A DNA stretch of 45,174 bases from Frankia torreyi. Its GTDB lineage: Bacteria > Actinomycetota > Actinomycetes > Frankiales > Frankiaceae. The notes under the pieces are model-generated. The model made no database searches. It was given only the letters and a program-made list of their open reading frames with translations, and was not told where the DNA came from. How positions within the stretch are numbered: the stretch's first letter is position 1; every line of letters begins with the position of its first letter. A program made the translations under genes and the position numbers. The DNA lies in NCBI RefSeq assembly GCF_000948395.1, contig NZ_JYFN01000006.1, forward strand, positions 1 through 45,174, read 5' to 3'. Positions 25,209-34,262 of this stretch are shown one piece after another.

Positions 25209-26276
25209 TCATTTCAACCGGTTGCGTCCGGCGAACAGCCGGGCGACGAGGTTCAGCACCATGATGATGATGATCAGCACCAGGGCGGCCGCCCACGCCC
25301 GGTCGACCGCGAACTGCTGCGGCTGGCCGGCCTGGGAGTAGATGTACAGCGGCAGGGACGACTGCTCGCCCGAGAACGGGTTCGAGTTGATGAGGTTCGT
25401 GCCGAAGACGGTAAGCAGCACCGGGGCGGTCTCGCCTGCCACCCGGGCCACCGCGAGCATGACGCCGGTCACGATCCCGGGCAGCGCGGTGGGCACGACC
25501 ACCCGCAGGATGGTCCGCCACTGCGGCACGCCGAGCGCGTACCCGGCCTCGCGCAGCTCGTTGGGAACCAGCTTGAGCATCTCCTCGGCGGAGCGCACGA
25601 CCGTCGGGATCATCAGCACGGCCAGCGCGAGCGCGCCCGCGAACCCGGAGAAGCCCTGGTCGAGAGCGAGCACCCAGAACGCCAGGATGAACAGACCCGC
25701 GATGATCGACGGCAGGCCGGTGAGCACGTCGACGAAGAAGCTGATCACCCGGCTGATCCGGCCGCGGCCGTACTCCACCAGGTAGATCGCCACGAGCAGG
25801 CCGAACGGCACCGCCAGCACGCTGGCGAGCAGCACCTGCTCCACCGTGCCGATGATGGCGTGGTAGATGCCGCCGCCCACGTCCCGGGCGCCGATGCCGT
25901 TCATCGAGTGGGTGAAGAAGCCGGCGTCGAGCCGACCGGCCCCCTTGCTGATCACGCTGACCAGCACCGCGACCAGCGGGATCACGGCGAGCAGGAACGC
26001 GGTGTAGACGAGTGTCGTCGCGAACCGGTCCCGCGCCCGGCGCCCGCCCTCGACGACCGTCGAGACAACGGTCGTCGCGATCACGAAGAGGAGCGCGGCC
26101 ATCAGCACGATCTGGATCTCGCTGTCGACCGGCGTGAGCAGGTAGATCAGCAGGGACACGACCACCGCGCCGGCGGCGACGGCGAGCGGCGCCCAGCGCG
26201 GCAGGGTCTGCCCGCGCAGGCGTAGGCGGTCTGGGTCACTGTCGATGTCCGGTCCGGACACGGTCGCGGTGCTCAT
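25209..26276 (-). CDS. pstA: Phosphate ABC transporter permease PstA
   Basis: Second membrane subunit of the high-affinity phosphate importer. 355 aa with about seven hydrophobic segments, two of them in the N-terminal extension (WAPLAVAAGAVVVSLLIYLL, IVLMAALLFVIATTVVSTVV). The permease loop that docks PstB is visible as LREAGYALGVPQWRTILRVVVP, followed by GIVTGVMLAVARVAGETAPVL. The ATG at 26276 overlaps the pstC stop by 4 bases, so it is translationally coupled. The C-terminus ends NLVARLFAGRNRLK. Confidence 0.95.
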   Translation of the reverse strand: MSTATVSGPDIDSDPDRLRLRGQTLPRWAPLAVAAGAVVVSLLIYLLTPVDSEIQIVLMAALLFVIATTVVSTVVEGGRRARDRFATTLVYTAFLLAVIPLVAVLVSVISKGAGRLDAGFFTHSMNGIGARDVGGGIYHAIIGTVEQVLLASVLAVPFGLLVAIYLVEYGRGRISRVISFFVDVLTGLPSIIAGLFILAFWVLALDQGFSGFAGALALAVLMIPTVVRSAEEMLKLVPNELREAGYALGVPQWRTILRVVVPTALPGIVTGVMLAVARVAGETAPVLLTVFGTNLINSNPFSGEQSSLPLYIYSQAGQPQQFAVDRAWAAALVLIIIIMVLNLVARLFAGRNRLK

Positions 26277-27316
26277 GCGGAGCTCCCGGAGAACTCGCGG
26301 CGGCGCGCGACGATGGCCCGCGCGATGATGTTCACGATCATCGTGACGATGAACAGCACCAGGCCGGAGGCGATGAGCGCGCCGCGGCCGATGTCGTTGG
26401 CCTCGCCCCAGCCGTTCGCCACGTTCGCGGCGATCGTGTTGCCGGCGGGCGAGAGGAGGTGCGCGGAGATGTTGAACGAGGCGGGCAGGACCAGCGCGAC
26501 CGCGATCGTCTCGCCCATCGCCCGGCCGAGACCCAGCATCGACGCGCTGATCACCCCGGGCTTGCCGTAGGGCAGCACCGCGACCCTGATCATCTCCCAC
26601 CGGGTCGCGCCGAGGGCCAGGGCCGCCTCGCGGTGCGCGATCGGCACCTGGAGGAAGACCTCACGGGACAGGGCGGCCACGATCGGCAGGATCATGATTG
26701 CCAGAACCACGGAGGCGACGAAGAGCGAACGCCCCACCGAGTCGCCGCTGAACAGCGGGATCCAGCCGAAGTAGTCGTTCAGCCAGAGCTGGATGCCCTT
26801 CATGTGCGGCGCGAGGACGATCAGGCCCCACAGTCCGTAGACGACGCTCGGCACGGCGGCGAGCAGGTCGACGATGTAGCCGAGGACGGACGAGAGCTGC
26901 CGGGGCGCGTACACGGTGATGAACAGCGCGATCCCGACTGCCACCGGCACCGCGATGATCATCGCGACCGCCGCCGAGACGACCGTGCCGTACAGGGTCG
27001 CGGCCACCCCGAACTTCGGCGGGGTGGCGTTGGGGAACCACTCCTCGGTGGTGAGGAAGTTCCCGGTGTTGGCGTTGAGGGCGTGGGTGGCGCGCAGCAC
27101 CAGGAAGATCGCGATCACGGCGATCAGCGCCAGCAGGCCGAGGCCGGCCGTGCGGGTGAGGTTCTTGAAGATCAGGTCGGCCGCCCCGACCCGCGCCTTG
27201 CCCGCGGCCGCGACCGCGGGCCCGCCGGCCGGCGGTGGGTCTTCCGGCGGGGCCGTCGCCGTGGCGGCCCCCCGCGGCTCGGCGGCGTCCGCCGAGCTGT
27301 CCGGCTCCGTCGTCAT
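26273..27316 (-). CDS. pstC: Phosphate ABC transporter permease PstC
   Basis: First membrane subunit of the phosphate importer. 347 aa from the ATG at 27316, where AAGGAGAGG gives an excellent ribosome site; the longer frame to 27355 is not needed. An Ala/Pro-rich cytoplasmic N-terminus (about 1-50) precedes six or more helices, such as TLYGTVVSAAVAMIIAVPVA and SLFVASVVLAIMILPIVAAL. The coupling loop is REAALALGATRWEMIRVAVLP, followed by MLGLGRAMGETIAVALVLPAS. Confidence 0.95.
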   Translation of the reverse strand: MTTEPDSSADAAEPRGAATATAPPEDPPPAGGPAVAAAGKARVGAADLIFKNLTRTAGLGLLALIAVIAIFLVLRATHALNANTGNFLTTEEWFPNATPPKFGVAATLYGTVVSAAVAMIIAVPVAVGIALFITVYAPRQLSSVLGYIVDLLAAVPSVVYGLWGLIVLAPHMKGIQLWLNDYFGWIPLFSGDSVGRSLFVASVVLAIMILPIVAALSREVFLQVPIAHREAALALGATRWEMIRVAVLPYGKPGVISASMLGLGRAMGETIAVALVLPASFNISAHLLSPAGNTIAANVANGWGEANDIGRGALIASGLVLFIVTMIVNIIARAIVARRREFSGSSA

Positions 27317-27416
27317 GGTCCTCTCCTTGGTGCCCGAGCGGGGCTTGGCGATCAAGGTCCCGGACGCGGCACGCGCGGCGGGACGTGGGTGCCGCGGCCG
27401 CCGTACATCGACGAAG

Positions 27417-27444
27417 CCGCGGTGGGTTGTTCACCCCACCGCGG
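27417..27444 (-). other. Perfect 10-bp hairpin upstream of pstC
   Basis: CCGCGGTGGG (27417-27426) and CCCACCGCGG (27435-27444) around an 8-base loop, in the pstS-pstC gap. It may protect or attenuate the downstream transcript. Confidence 0.65.
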
Positions 27445-27472
27445 GCACCGGCCGGGCCGGTCGGGTCGTGCG

Positions 27473-27524
27473 GGCCGCCCCGGCCGGCCCCGGACCGTCA
27501 TGGTCCGGGCGGCTCGGGGCGGCC
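27473..27524 (-). terminator. Two-tier hairpin after pstS
   Basis: An outer stem GGCCGCCCCG/CGGGGCGGCC and an inner stem CCCGGACC/GGTCCGGG with a GTCAT loop, both perfect. It begins 37 bases after the pstS stop. It fits a partial terminator that lets pstS be expressed above pstCAB, a common arrangement for binding-protein genes. Confidence 0.65.
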
Positions 27525-27560
27525 GTGCTGCGTGAGCTGTGCGATCGGACAGGCTGCGGG

Positions 27561-28670
27561 TCAGGCCAGCTTGCCGATGACCGCGCGGACCTTCGTCGCG
27601 ACCGCGTCCGGCAGCGGCGCGTAGCCGAGGTCGCCGATCGAGGACTGAGCGGCGTCCGAGGCGGTGTAGGTCAGGAAGGACTTGACCAGCGCGGCCTGGT
27701 CGGCCGAGAGACCCTTGGTGCAGGCGATCTCGTAGGTGACCAGGTAGACCGGGTAGGCGCCCTTCGTCGCGGTGGCGTAGTCGAAGGTCAGCTTCAGGTC
27801 GTCGCCATCGGCGACCTTGGCGGTGCTCAGGCCCAGGGAGGCACCGTCCGTGCTCGGCTCGATGTACTCGCCGGCGGCGTTCTTGACCTTGACGGTCGAC
27901 AGCCCGGCGTTCTCCGCGTAGGACAGCTCGGCGTAGCCGATGGAGTTCTCCGTGGACTTCACGGTCGAGGTGACGCCGTCACTGCCCTTGGCGCCCTGGC
28001 CGCCGGGAGCCTTCCAGTCCGAGCCGGAGTCGAAGGTCCAGTCGGCGCCGCCCGCGCCCTTGAGGAACTTGGTGAAGTTGTCCGTCGTGCCGGAGCCGTC
28101 GGAGCGGTGCACCGAGGCGATCGTGGCGTCCGGCAGCGAGGCGGCGCTGTTCTCGGCCTTGATGGCCGGGTCGTTCCACTTGGTGATCTTGCCAGCGAAG
28201 ATCTTCGCCAGGGTCTGGGCAGACAGCTGCAGGCCGTTGACGCCGGACACGTGGTACATCAGCGCCACCGGGCCGACGGCCATCGGCAGGTCGACCGCGG
28301 CACCGCCGGTGCAGCGCGCGTCCGCGTCGGTCTTCTGCTGGTCCTTCAGCGCGGAGTCCGAACCGGCGAAGGCGACCTGCTTGCTGATGAACTGCTGCCG
28401 ACCGGTCGAGGAACCCGTCGACTGGTAGTTGATCGTCGCGCCGGAGCACGCGTTCTGGTAGGCCTTGACCCACTCGTCGATCGCGTTCTTCTGCGCGGAC
28501 GAGCCGGAGCCCGTGATGGACCCCTTCGCACACGAGATCGTGCTCGCCTTACTCGACGGCGCCGCGCCCGCGCCGCCGGAGTCGTTGTTGTCGTCAGTTC
28601 CGCACGCCGCCACGGTGAGCAGTGCCACCATCGCGGCCCCGACGGCGGCCTGACGCTTGCCTCGGATCAC
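27561..28670 (-). CDS. pstS: Phosphate-binding lipoprotein PstS
   Basis: Captures phosphate outside the membrane and hands it to PstCA. 369 aa from the GTG at 28670, with GAAGGG 6 bases before it. The lipoprotein signal ends in the lipobox VAAC (Cys23). A Ser/Gly-rich spacer is followed by the two-lobed binding domain. Phosphate-contact motifs are visible: SITGSGSSAQKNAIDEW, INYQSTGSSTGRQQF, FAGSDSAL and VHRSDGSGTTDNFTKFL. It lies first in pstS-C-A-B, with a PHO box about 85 bases upstream, so phosphate starvation should induce it. Confidence 0.96.
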   Translation of the reverse strand: MIRGKRQAAVGAAMVALLTVAACGTDDNNDSGGAGAAPSSKASTISCAKGSITGSGSSAQKNAIDEWVKAYQNACSGATINYQSTGSSTGRQQFISKQVAFAGSDSALKDQQKTDADARCTGGAAVDLPMAVGPVALMYHVSGVNGLQLSAQTLAKIFAGKITKWNDPAIKAENSAASLPDATIASVHRSDGSGTTDNFTKFLKGAGGADWTFDSGSDWKAPGGQGAKGSDGVTSTVKSTENSIGYAELSYAENAGLSTVKVKNAAGEYIEPSTDGASLGLSTAKVADGDDLKLTFDYATATKGAYPVYLVTYEIACTKGLSADQAALVKSFLTYTASDAAQSSIGDLGYAPLPDAVATKVRAVIGKLA

Positions 28671-28754
28671 AAGCAACCCTTCGTCCCCGCGCCGTTCATG
28701 GCGCGCACTGTCGTCCGCCCCCCGGACTGGGGTGCCGGCGAGAATCGAAGCGAT

Positions 28755-28776
28755 CCGGAGTGAACGAAAGATGAAC
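28755..28776 (-). promoter_or_regulatory. PHO box upstream of pstS
   Basis: On the minus strand two direct units are exactly 11 bases apart: GTTCATCTTTC (28776-28766) and GTTCACTCCGG (28765-28755). This matches the GTTCACC-type 11-base repeats bound by PhoP in streptomycetes. It lies about 85 bases upstream of the pstS start. Confidence 0.8.
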
Positions 28777-29566
28777 AAGCGCATACGCCAACCCGTCACC
28801 AACCGGAACACATCTATGTCGGACGATTTATGGCCTGTTGACCGGACCGGTTGCCACCACTCCAGAACACCGCGTACTGAACTCTAAGCGCACTGTCACC
28901 AACGGCCGGCGCCTCCGGCGGCCGATCATGTCGGACCGACGCCATCGCCGGCCACCGTCCACCACCTCTACGCCTGCGAACTCCGGGACAACCGTCGGAC
29001 AAGTCGACGACAAGAAGGCGTGGGCGCCGGGACGGTCGGCGGCCCGAGCTGGAGGATGGCCCGGCCGCCCATGCGTCGCCGCGCCGGCCGGCCCGAAGCC
29101 CGGATGCCGGCTTTTCGACGTCATCGAACGACATCGAGCCGCTCGGGAATCTTGCGCCGCTGATACCGAATGTTCATCCGCGCGCGTCATGCCCGACCCG
29201 GCCCACTGCGCCCGGCGACGCAGTGGGACGGAGCCGGCGAAGCGGCCAACCCGCACGCAGCGCTACGCAGATGATCAGGACTTGCGCCCACAGTCACCGG
29301 ACGTCCGTTCTGCCCGGAGATCGCCGGTGGCGTTCCACCCGTTCCCGTGCTTTGCTTGTAAGCAACATCGACGTAGCTGACAGCATCCAGTCGAAACCTG
29401 AAAGTTCGATCGCGGAGGACGATTCCGCACGATGGTAGCAATGAGAAACATCGAGGCGACGTAGCGAAGTTGTCCCGGTCCAGAGAAGAGCCCGACGCCC
29501 GCCAGGCCCGCCGGCCGCACGTGACGCGCCTCGGAACCGACACGCATACAGGAGGACGGCCAGAAG
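28777..29566. other. Long intergenic region, pstS to the small gene
   Basis: No gene supported on either strand. Less GC-rich than the surroundings, especially 29380-29470. It contains one strong hairpin (29202-29227). It could hide a small RNA or the promoter of the 29567 gene. Confidence 0.5.
29202..29227. other. Perfect 9-bp hairpin in the intergenic region
   Basis: CCCACTGCG and CGCAGTGGG flank an 8-base loop. A terminator or RNA element with no gene next to it on either side. Confidence 0.6.
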
Positions 29567-29875
29567 ATGAACACCGTCGACAACGACGATCTCCTACCGG
29601 AGCCCCGGCCGATCACCGGCGGCCGGCCCGGCTCCCTCGCCGAGGTGGTCACCGTCCACGACGGCCTGGCGATCCGGCACGAGCTGGTCCTGGCGCCGGG
29701 AGCCACCGCGGCCGACCTGACCACGGCCATGATCCTCGTCCCGCCCACGGCCTGTCTGGTCAGCCACCACGGGGACGTCGACGTCTCCCTGGTGTTCCAG
29801 GAGGTCAGCCGCGACGGGCGGCCGGAGCCGGGCGCCGACCCACTGGAGCACAGCCGAGGCCTGCGTCACCGCTGA
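29567..29875 (+). CDS. Small hypothetical protein (102 aa)
   Basis: Not recognised. A strong ribosome site (AGGAGG near 29550) precedes the ATG. The protein is acidic at the start (MNTVDNDDLLPEP). It then has a probable beta-rich middle: AEVVTVHDGLAIRHELVLAPG, ADLTTAMILVPPTACLVSHHG and DVDVSLVFQEV. No signal peptide or membrane segment. It lies about 130 bases upstream of proS on the same strand and may be co-transcribed with it. Confidence 0.65.
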   Translation: MNTVDNDDLLPEPRPITGGRPGSLAEVVTVHDGLAIRHELVLAPGATAADLTTAMILVPPTACLVSHHGDVDVSLVFQEVSRDGRPEPGADPLEHSRGLRHR

Positions 29876-30006
29876 CCCGGCCCGATCGGGGCCGCCCGCC
29901 CGAGCGCCGGCGCGGGCACCCCGAGCGGCACCTCTGCGGTGCCACGCCGCGCCCAGCCCCCCGTCCCGATGGCCCCGCCGCCCGGCACAGGCAATATCGT
30001 GGCGAG

Positions 30007-31413
30007 GTGGCTGTACTCACCTCCCGTGCGACCGACTTCCCGCGCTGGTACCAGGACGTGCTCGCGAAGGCCGAGCTGGCCGACAACGGCCCCGTCCGCG
30101 GAACCATGGTCATCCGACCGTACGGCTACGCGATCTGGGAACGTATGCAGGCCGACGTGGACGCCCGGATCAAGGCCGCGGGCGCCGTCAACGCCTACTT
30201 CCCGCTGTTCATCCCGGAGAGCTACCTGCGCCGGGAGGCCGAGCACGTCGAGGGCTTCAGTCCCGAGCTCGCCGTGGTCACCATCGGCGGCGGTAAGGAG
30301 CTCGAGGAGCCGGTCGTCGTGCGGCCGACCAGCGAGACCATCATCGGCGAGTACCTGGCCAAGTGGACCCAGAGCTACCGCGACCTGCCGCTGCTGCTCA
30401 ACCAGTGGGCCAACGTGGTCCGCTGGGAGCTACGCCCCCGACTGTTCCTGCGCAGCAGCGAGTTCCTCTGGCAGGAGGGGCACACCGCGCACGTCGACGA
30501 GGCCGAGGCCGCCGCCTACGCCCGCCGGATCGCCCTGGAGGTCTACCGCGACTTCCTCACCGATGTGCTCGCCATCCCGGTGTTCATCGGCACGAAGACC
30601 CGCAAGGAGCGCTTCGCCGGCGCCACGAACACCATGACCTGCGAGGGCATGATGGGCGACGGCAAGGCCCTGCAGATGGCGACCAGCCATGAGTTGGGGC
30701 AGAACTTCGCCCGGGCCTTCGACATCGACTTCCTCGGCGCGGACGGCGCGAAGCACCTGGCCTGGACGACGTCCTGGGGTAGCTCGACCCGGATGGTCGG
30801 CGGCCTGATCATGGCGCACGGCGACGACAACGGCCTGCGCATCCCGCCCCGGCTCGCCCCGACCCAGGTCGTGGTGCTCCCGGTGCGCGACGACGAGACC
30901 GTCGTCGCGAAGGCCCGCGAGATCGGCGCGGCGCTCACCGACGCCGGACTGCGGGTGCAGGTCGACGCCCGCCCGGGGCTGTCCTTTGGCCGCCGGGTCA
31001 CCGACGCCGAGATCAAGGGCATCCCGGTGCGGGTCGAGGTCGGCCCGCGCGACCTGGCCGCCGGGAACGTGACCCTGGTCCGCCGGGACACCTCGGCGAA
31101 GGCGCCGGTGCCGCTGGCGGAGGCGGCCGCCCGGGTTCCGGCGCTGCTCGACGAGGTGCAGGCCGGCCTGCACGCCGAGGCCCTGGCATTGCGCGAGAGC
31201 CGAACGGCGGACGTCACCACGGTCGCCGACGCCGCGCAGGCGGCGCAGACCGGCTTCGCCCGGATCCCGTGGCGCCTCGTGGGCGAGGAGGGCGAGGCAC
31301 GCCTCGCCGAGGACGCCCTGACCGTCCGCTGCCTGCAGACGCCCGACGGCGAGATCCCGCCCGCCGGCGGCGACCCCGACGACCTGGTCTGCCTGATCGC
31401 CCGCTCCTACTGA
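30007..31413 (+). CDS. proS: Prolyl-tRNA synthetase, archaeal/eukaryotic-type
   Basis: Charges tRNA-Pro with proline. 468 aa from the GTG at 30007 (VAVLTSRATDFPRWYQD); longer frames lack family sequence. It is the short ProS class without the editing insertion found in typical bacterial ProRS. Class II motif 1 is near FPLFIPESYLRREAEHVEGF, motif 2 is RWELRPRLFLRSSEFLWQEG, and motif 3 lies around WTTSWGSSTRMVGGLIMAHGD. The anticodon-binding domain (about 285-390; APTQVVVLPVRDD, GLSFGRRVTDAEIKGIPVRVEVG) and the C-terminal domain follow. Some actinobacteria use this type as their sole ProRS. Confidence 0.94.
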   Translation: MAVLTSRATDFPRWYQDVLAKAELADNGPVRGTMVIRPYGYAIWERMQADVDARIKAAGAVNAYFPLFIPESYLRREAEHVEGFSPELAVVTIGGGKELEEPVVVRPTSETIIGEYLAKWTQSYRDLPLLLNQWANVVRWELRPRLFLRSSEFLWQEGHTAHVDEAEAAAYARRIALEVYRDFLTDVLAIPVFIGTKTRKERFAGATNTMTCEGMMGDGKALQMATSHELGQNFARAFDIDFLGADGAKHLAWTTSWGSSTRMVGGLIMAHGDDNGLRIPPRLAPTQVVVLPVRDDETVVAKAREIGAALTDAGLRVQVDARPGLSFGRRVTDAEIKGIPVRVEVGPRDLAAGNVTLVRRDTSAKAPVPLAEAAARVPALLDEVQAGLHAEALALRESRTADVTTVADAAQAAQTGFARIPWRLVGEEGEARLAEDALTVRCLQTPDGEIPPAGGDPDDLVCLIARSY

Positions 31414-31556
31414 CCGCCGCGTGACGCAGGCGCGCTAGCCGAAACGGGTTATCCGGCTTTGCGGCCCTTCGGCTCGTTTGCTAACGTCACCAATGTCCGA
31501 ACTGCCCGAAATAGTCCATCCTTGATTCCGTCTTTCGCGCACGCAGAACAGGTAGC

Positions 31557-32510
31557 ATGCTCCGACAAGACGAATTCGAGCAGCTTATTGCCCGGAAAAT
31601 GGGTCTCGCTGATTCGGCGATCGCCGGCGGCAGCCGGCTCCATGAAGACCTCGGGCTGGATTCCTTCCGGCTTCTGGAACTCTGCCTGTACGTGATCGAG
31701 CTCGGAGTCGACCTCTCCGAGGCGAACTGGCTGGAAATCGAGACCGTCGGCGAGCTCTACCACCGTTATCGGGCCGGCCCGCCCGCCGCGGACTCCCAGC
31801 CGCTCCCCGCCGCATCGGCAGTGAGCGCCGTACCGGCCGGGATCGGCGTCGGCGCAGCGTCGCTCGACGGGCCCGCGGGCCTCGCCGGGCCGGGCCTCGC
31901 CGGGCCGGGGACGACCGGTGCCGCCGCGGCAGCAGCGTCCGCGGCCGCCGGCTCGCTCGCGCTGCCACCGCCGCGGTTCGCCGGGCGGTTTCTGCGGCTG
32001 ATGCCGGTGCTGCCGGCGTCGACGCCGTTCCTGTACGAGCTCGCGGTCACCCCGGAGATCGGCTTTCGCTGGCGCTACCGGGGCTCGGTGCCGTCGTATC
32101 CGCAGTTCGAGCAGGAGCTGTGGCAGGGCGTCCTGACCCAGTTCGTGATCGAGTCGATCGAGACGGCCCGGCCGGTCGGCCACGCGATCTGCTACAACCC
32201 GGAGTTCACCCTGGGGTACGCCTACGTCGGCGCGGCGATCTCGGCCGACTACACCGGGTCGGGTCTGGCCGTCGAGGCACTGGACCTGTTCGTGCGTTAC
32301 GTCTTCGACATCTGGCCGTTCCGAAAGCTGTATTTCGAGGTGCCCGAGTTCAACTACCCGCAGTTCGCGGGGGCCGATCGGGAAAAATCGGCCGGCGGCG
32401 CACTCGAACTCGAGGGGCGGCTGCGCCGGCACGACTTCTATCGCGGTCGCTACTGGGACCGTCTCATTCTCGCCGTCTACCGGGACAGCACGGACGGCGA
32501 CGCCCGATAA
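31557..32510 (+). CDS. Acyl-carrier domain fused to GNAT acyltransferase
   Basis: 317 aa. Residues 1-72 form a phosphopantetheine carrier domain with the attachment site at Ser36 (HEDLGLDSFRLLELCLYV). An Ala/Gly/Pro-rich linker (about 75-140) leads to a GNAT-type acyltransferase (about 145-310; ELAVTPEIGFRWRYRG, PVGHAICYNPEFTLGYAYVGA, AISADYTGSGLAVEALDLFVRYVFD and FRKLYFEVPEFN). The linkage suggests that the carrier-bound acyl group is the donor for the GNAT part, like an N-acyltransferase. Substrate unknown. The ATG at 31557 has only a weak AGGT upstream. It precedes the acyl-AMP ligase by 30 bases, which probably loads the carrier. Confidence 0.85.
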   Translation: MLRQDEFEQLIARKMGLADSAIAGGSRLHEDLGLDSFRLLELCLYVIELGVDLSEANWLEIETVGELYHRYRAGPPAADSQPLPAASAVSAVPAGIGVGAASLDGPAGLAGPGLAGPGTTGAAAAAASAAAGSLALPPPRFAGRFLRLMPVLPASTPFLYELAVTPEIGFRWRYRGSVPSYPQFEQELWQGVLTQFVIESIETARPVGHAICYNPEFTLGYAYVGAAISADYTGSGLAVEALDLFVRYVFDIWPFRKLYFEVPEFNYPQFAGADREKSAGGALELEGRLRRHDFYRGRYWDRLILAVYRDSTDGDAR

Positions 32511-32540
32511 CGGGATCGTCCGCCGGAGAGGGCGTCGACA

Positions 32541-34262
32541 ATGGTTTATCTGCTGGATCGCATGAGGCGTGCCAGCACCGGTCCGAACACGGTGACCTTC
32601 CTCGCGCCGGACGGCGGACGGCGGGTCGGCTGGGCCGAGCTCTACGGGGACGCCCGACGCGTCGCCGCGGGCCTGCAGTCGCACGGGGTCGGGCCGGGCC
32701 GGCCGGTGGTCATCCTTGCCGACACGTCGCGGGAGACGATCACCGCCGCGATGGCGACCTGGCTCGCCGGCGGTAGCCTCACCATGGCCCCCACCCCCGC
32801 CCGCACCGTCGACCTGGCCCGCTACCTCGCCGACACCCGCGACCGGTTCGACTCGCTCGGTGAGCCGCTCGTGCTGGTCGGCGCGCCGTGGGGGGACGCG
32901 GTGCCGGCGCTGTCCGGCGGGGCCGGGCGGGTGATCCCGCTGGCCGAGGCGGTCGGCGACCCGCCTGCGGCGGCGTGGCGCCCGCCCCTGCTGACCGCCG
33001 ACGCCCCCGCGATCCTGCAGCTGACCAGCGGCACCACCGGCGCACCGAAGATCGCCCGGATCAGCCACGGCAACCTGGCGGCGAACATCGAGGGCATCCG
33101 GGTGGCGACCAGCCACGAGGCCGTGCACGGCCGGATGCTGTCCTGGCTGCCGCTGTCCCACGACATGGGGCTCATCGGCGGGTTCATCCTGCCGATGGCG
33201 TGCGGCCGCTGCGACACGCTGCTGTCCTCACCCGCCGACTACCTGGCGAGGCCGGCGAGCTGGATGCAGCTCGTCTCCCACCATCGCGCCACCAACACGG
33301 TCGGACCCGGCTCCGCCTACGCCGTCGCGGCCCGGCTGCTGCGCACCGGCCCCCGGCTGGACCTCTCCTGCCTGGCCTACGCGCTGTGCGGCGGGGAGCC
33401 GATCGATCCCGCGGTCGTCGACGACTTCCTCGACGCCGCCGGCGGTCACGGCTTCCATCCGGCCTCCTTCACACCCGCCTACGGGCTCGCGGAGGCCACG
33501 GTCGCGGTCACGTTCTCCGCCGTGGGGCGTGGGCCGCGCTACGACACGGTGGACGCGGACGCCCTGGCCGCGGGCACGGCCCGGTTCGTGCCCCCCGAGC
33601 CGGCCGCGCGCCTGGTGTCCCCCGAGCCCGCCGGGCCCGCCGAGTCCCCCGAGCCCGCTGAGCCCGCCGAGCCGGCGGTGCCCGCGATGCGCACGAGACG
33701 GCTGGCGCTGCTCGGGGAGCCGATCCCCGGCCTGTCGGTCCGCGTGGTCGATCCGGACTCGGGCGGGATCCGGCCCGAGCGGAAGGTCGGCGAGGTCCAG
33801 GTCCGCGGCACCTCGGTGACCGCCTCCTACCATGACGATCCCGAGTCGGCGGCGGCCCTGCGCGCCCGCGACGGGTGGCTGGCCACCGGCGACCTCGGCT
33901 ACCTCACCGGCGGCGAACTGGTCGTCTGCGGTCGCCGCAAGGACGTCATCATCCTCGGCGGCCGCAACATCTACCCCGAGGAGGTGGAGCGGGCTGCGGC
34001 CCGCGCCGAGGGTGCCCGCGCGGGCAACATCGTCGCCTTCCCCTACCCGCGTCCCGGCCATCTCGGCGGGGAGGGGCTCGCCGTGGCCGTCGAGACCCGT
34101 GGGGCCGATCCCGCCGCGCTGAGGAGCGCCGTCGCCGAGAAGGTCCGCGCCGCGCTCGGGGTGACCCCGCACGCGGTGCTGGTGCTCGAGCCGGGCTCGG
34201 TGCCGAAGACCCCCTCCGGAAAGCTGCAACGAGCCGAGGCCCGGCGGAGGTTCACCCCATGA
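32541..34262 (+). CDS. Acyl-AMP ligase (FAAL-like AMP-binding enzyme)
   Basis: Activates a carboxylic acid with ATP and can pass it to a carrier protein. 573 aa. Adenylation motifs are complete: A3 LTSGTTGAPKIA (from residue 161), SWLPLSHDMGLIGGFILP, A5 YGLAEATVAV, A7 ATGDLGYLTGGELVVCGR, A8 RRKDVIILGGRNIYPEEVE, and A10 PKTPSGKLQR with the catalytic Lys. The SHDMGLIG stretch resembles fatty-acyl-AMP ligases, which feed carriers rather than CoA. A Pro/Glu/Ala repeat linker (PEPAGPAESPEPAEPAEP) lies near residues 350-380. The preceding carrier-GNAT protein is the likely acceptor. The stop overlaps the next gene by 4 bases. Confidence 0.9.
   Translation: MVYLLDRMRRASTGPNTVTFLAPDGGRRVGWAELYGDARRVAAGLQSHGVGPGRPVVILADTSRETITAAMATWLAGGSLTMAPTPARTVDLARYLADTRDRFDSLGEPLVLVGAPWGDAVPALSGGAGRVIPLAEAVGDPPAAAWRPPLLTADAPAILQLTSGTTGAPKIARISHGNLAANIEGIRVATSHEAVHGRMLSWLPLSHDMGLIGGFILPMACGRCDTLLSSPADYLARPASWMQLVSHHRATNTVGPGSAYAVAARLLRTGPRLDLSCLAYALCGGEPIDPAVVDDFLDAAGGHGFHPASFTPAYGLAEATVAVTFSAVGRGPRYDTVDADALAAGTARFVPPEPAARLVSPEPAGPAESPEPAEPAEPAVPAMRTRRLALLGEPIPGLSVRVVDPDSGGIRPERKVGEVQVRGTSVTASYHDDPESAAALRARDGWLATGDLGYLTGGELVVCGRRKDVIILGGRNIYPEEVERAAARAEGARAGNIVAFPYPRPGHLGGEGLAVAVETRGADPAALRSAVAEKVRAALGVTPHAVLVLEPGSVPKTPSGKLQRAEARRRFTP

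Noticed and set aside
25036..25521. Possible coding repeat (PYRPAF units) on the minus strand over the 18-bp array
   Set aside because: It reads through the end of pstA in another frame and depends only on the 18-base unit being a multiple of three.
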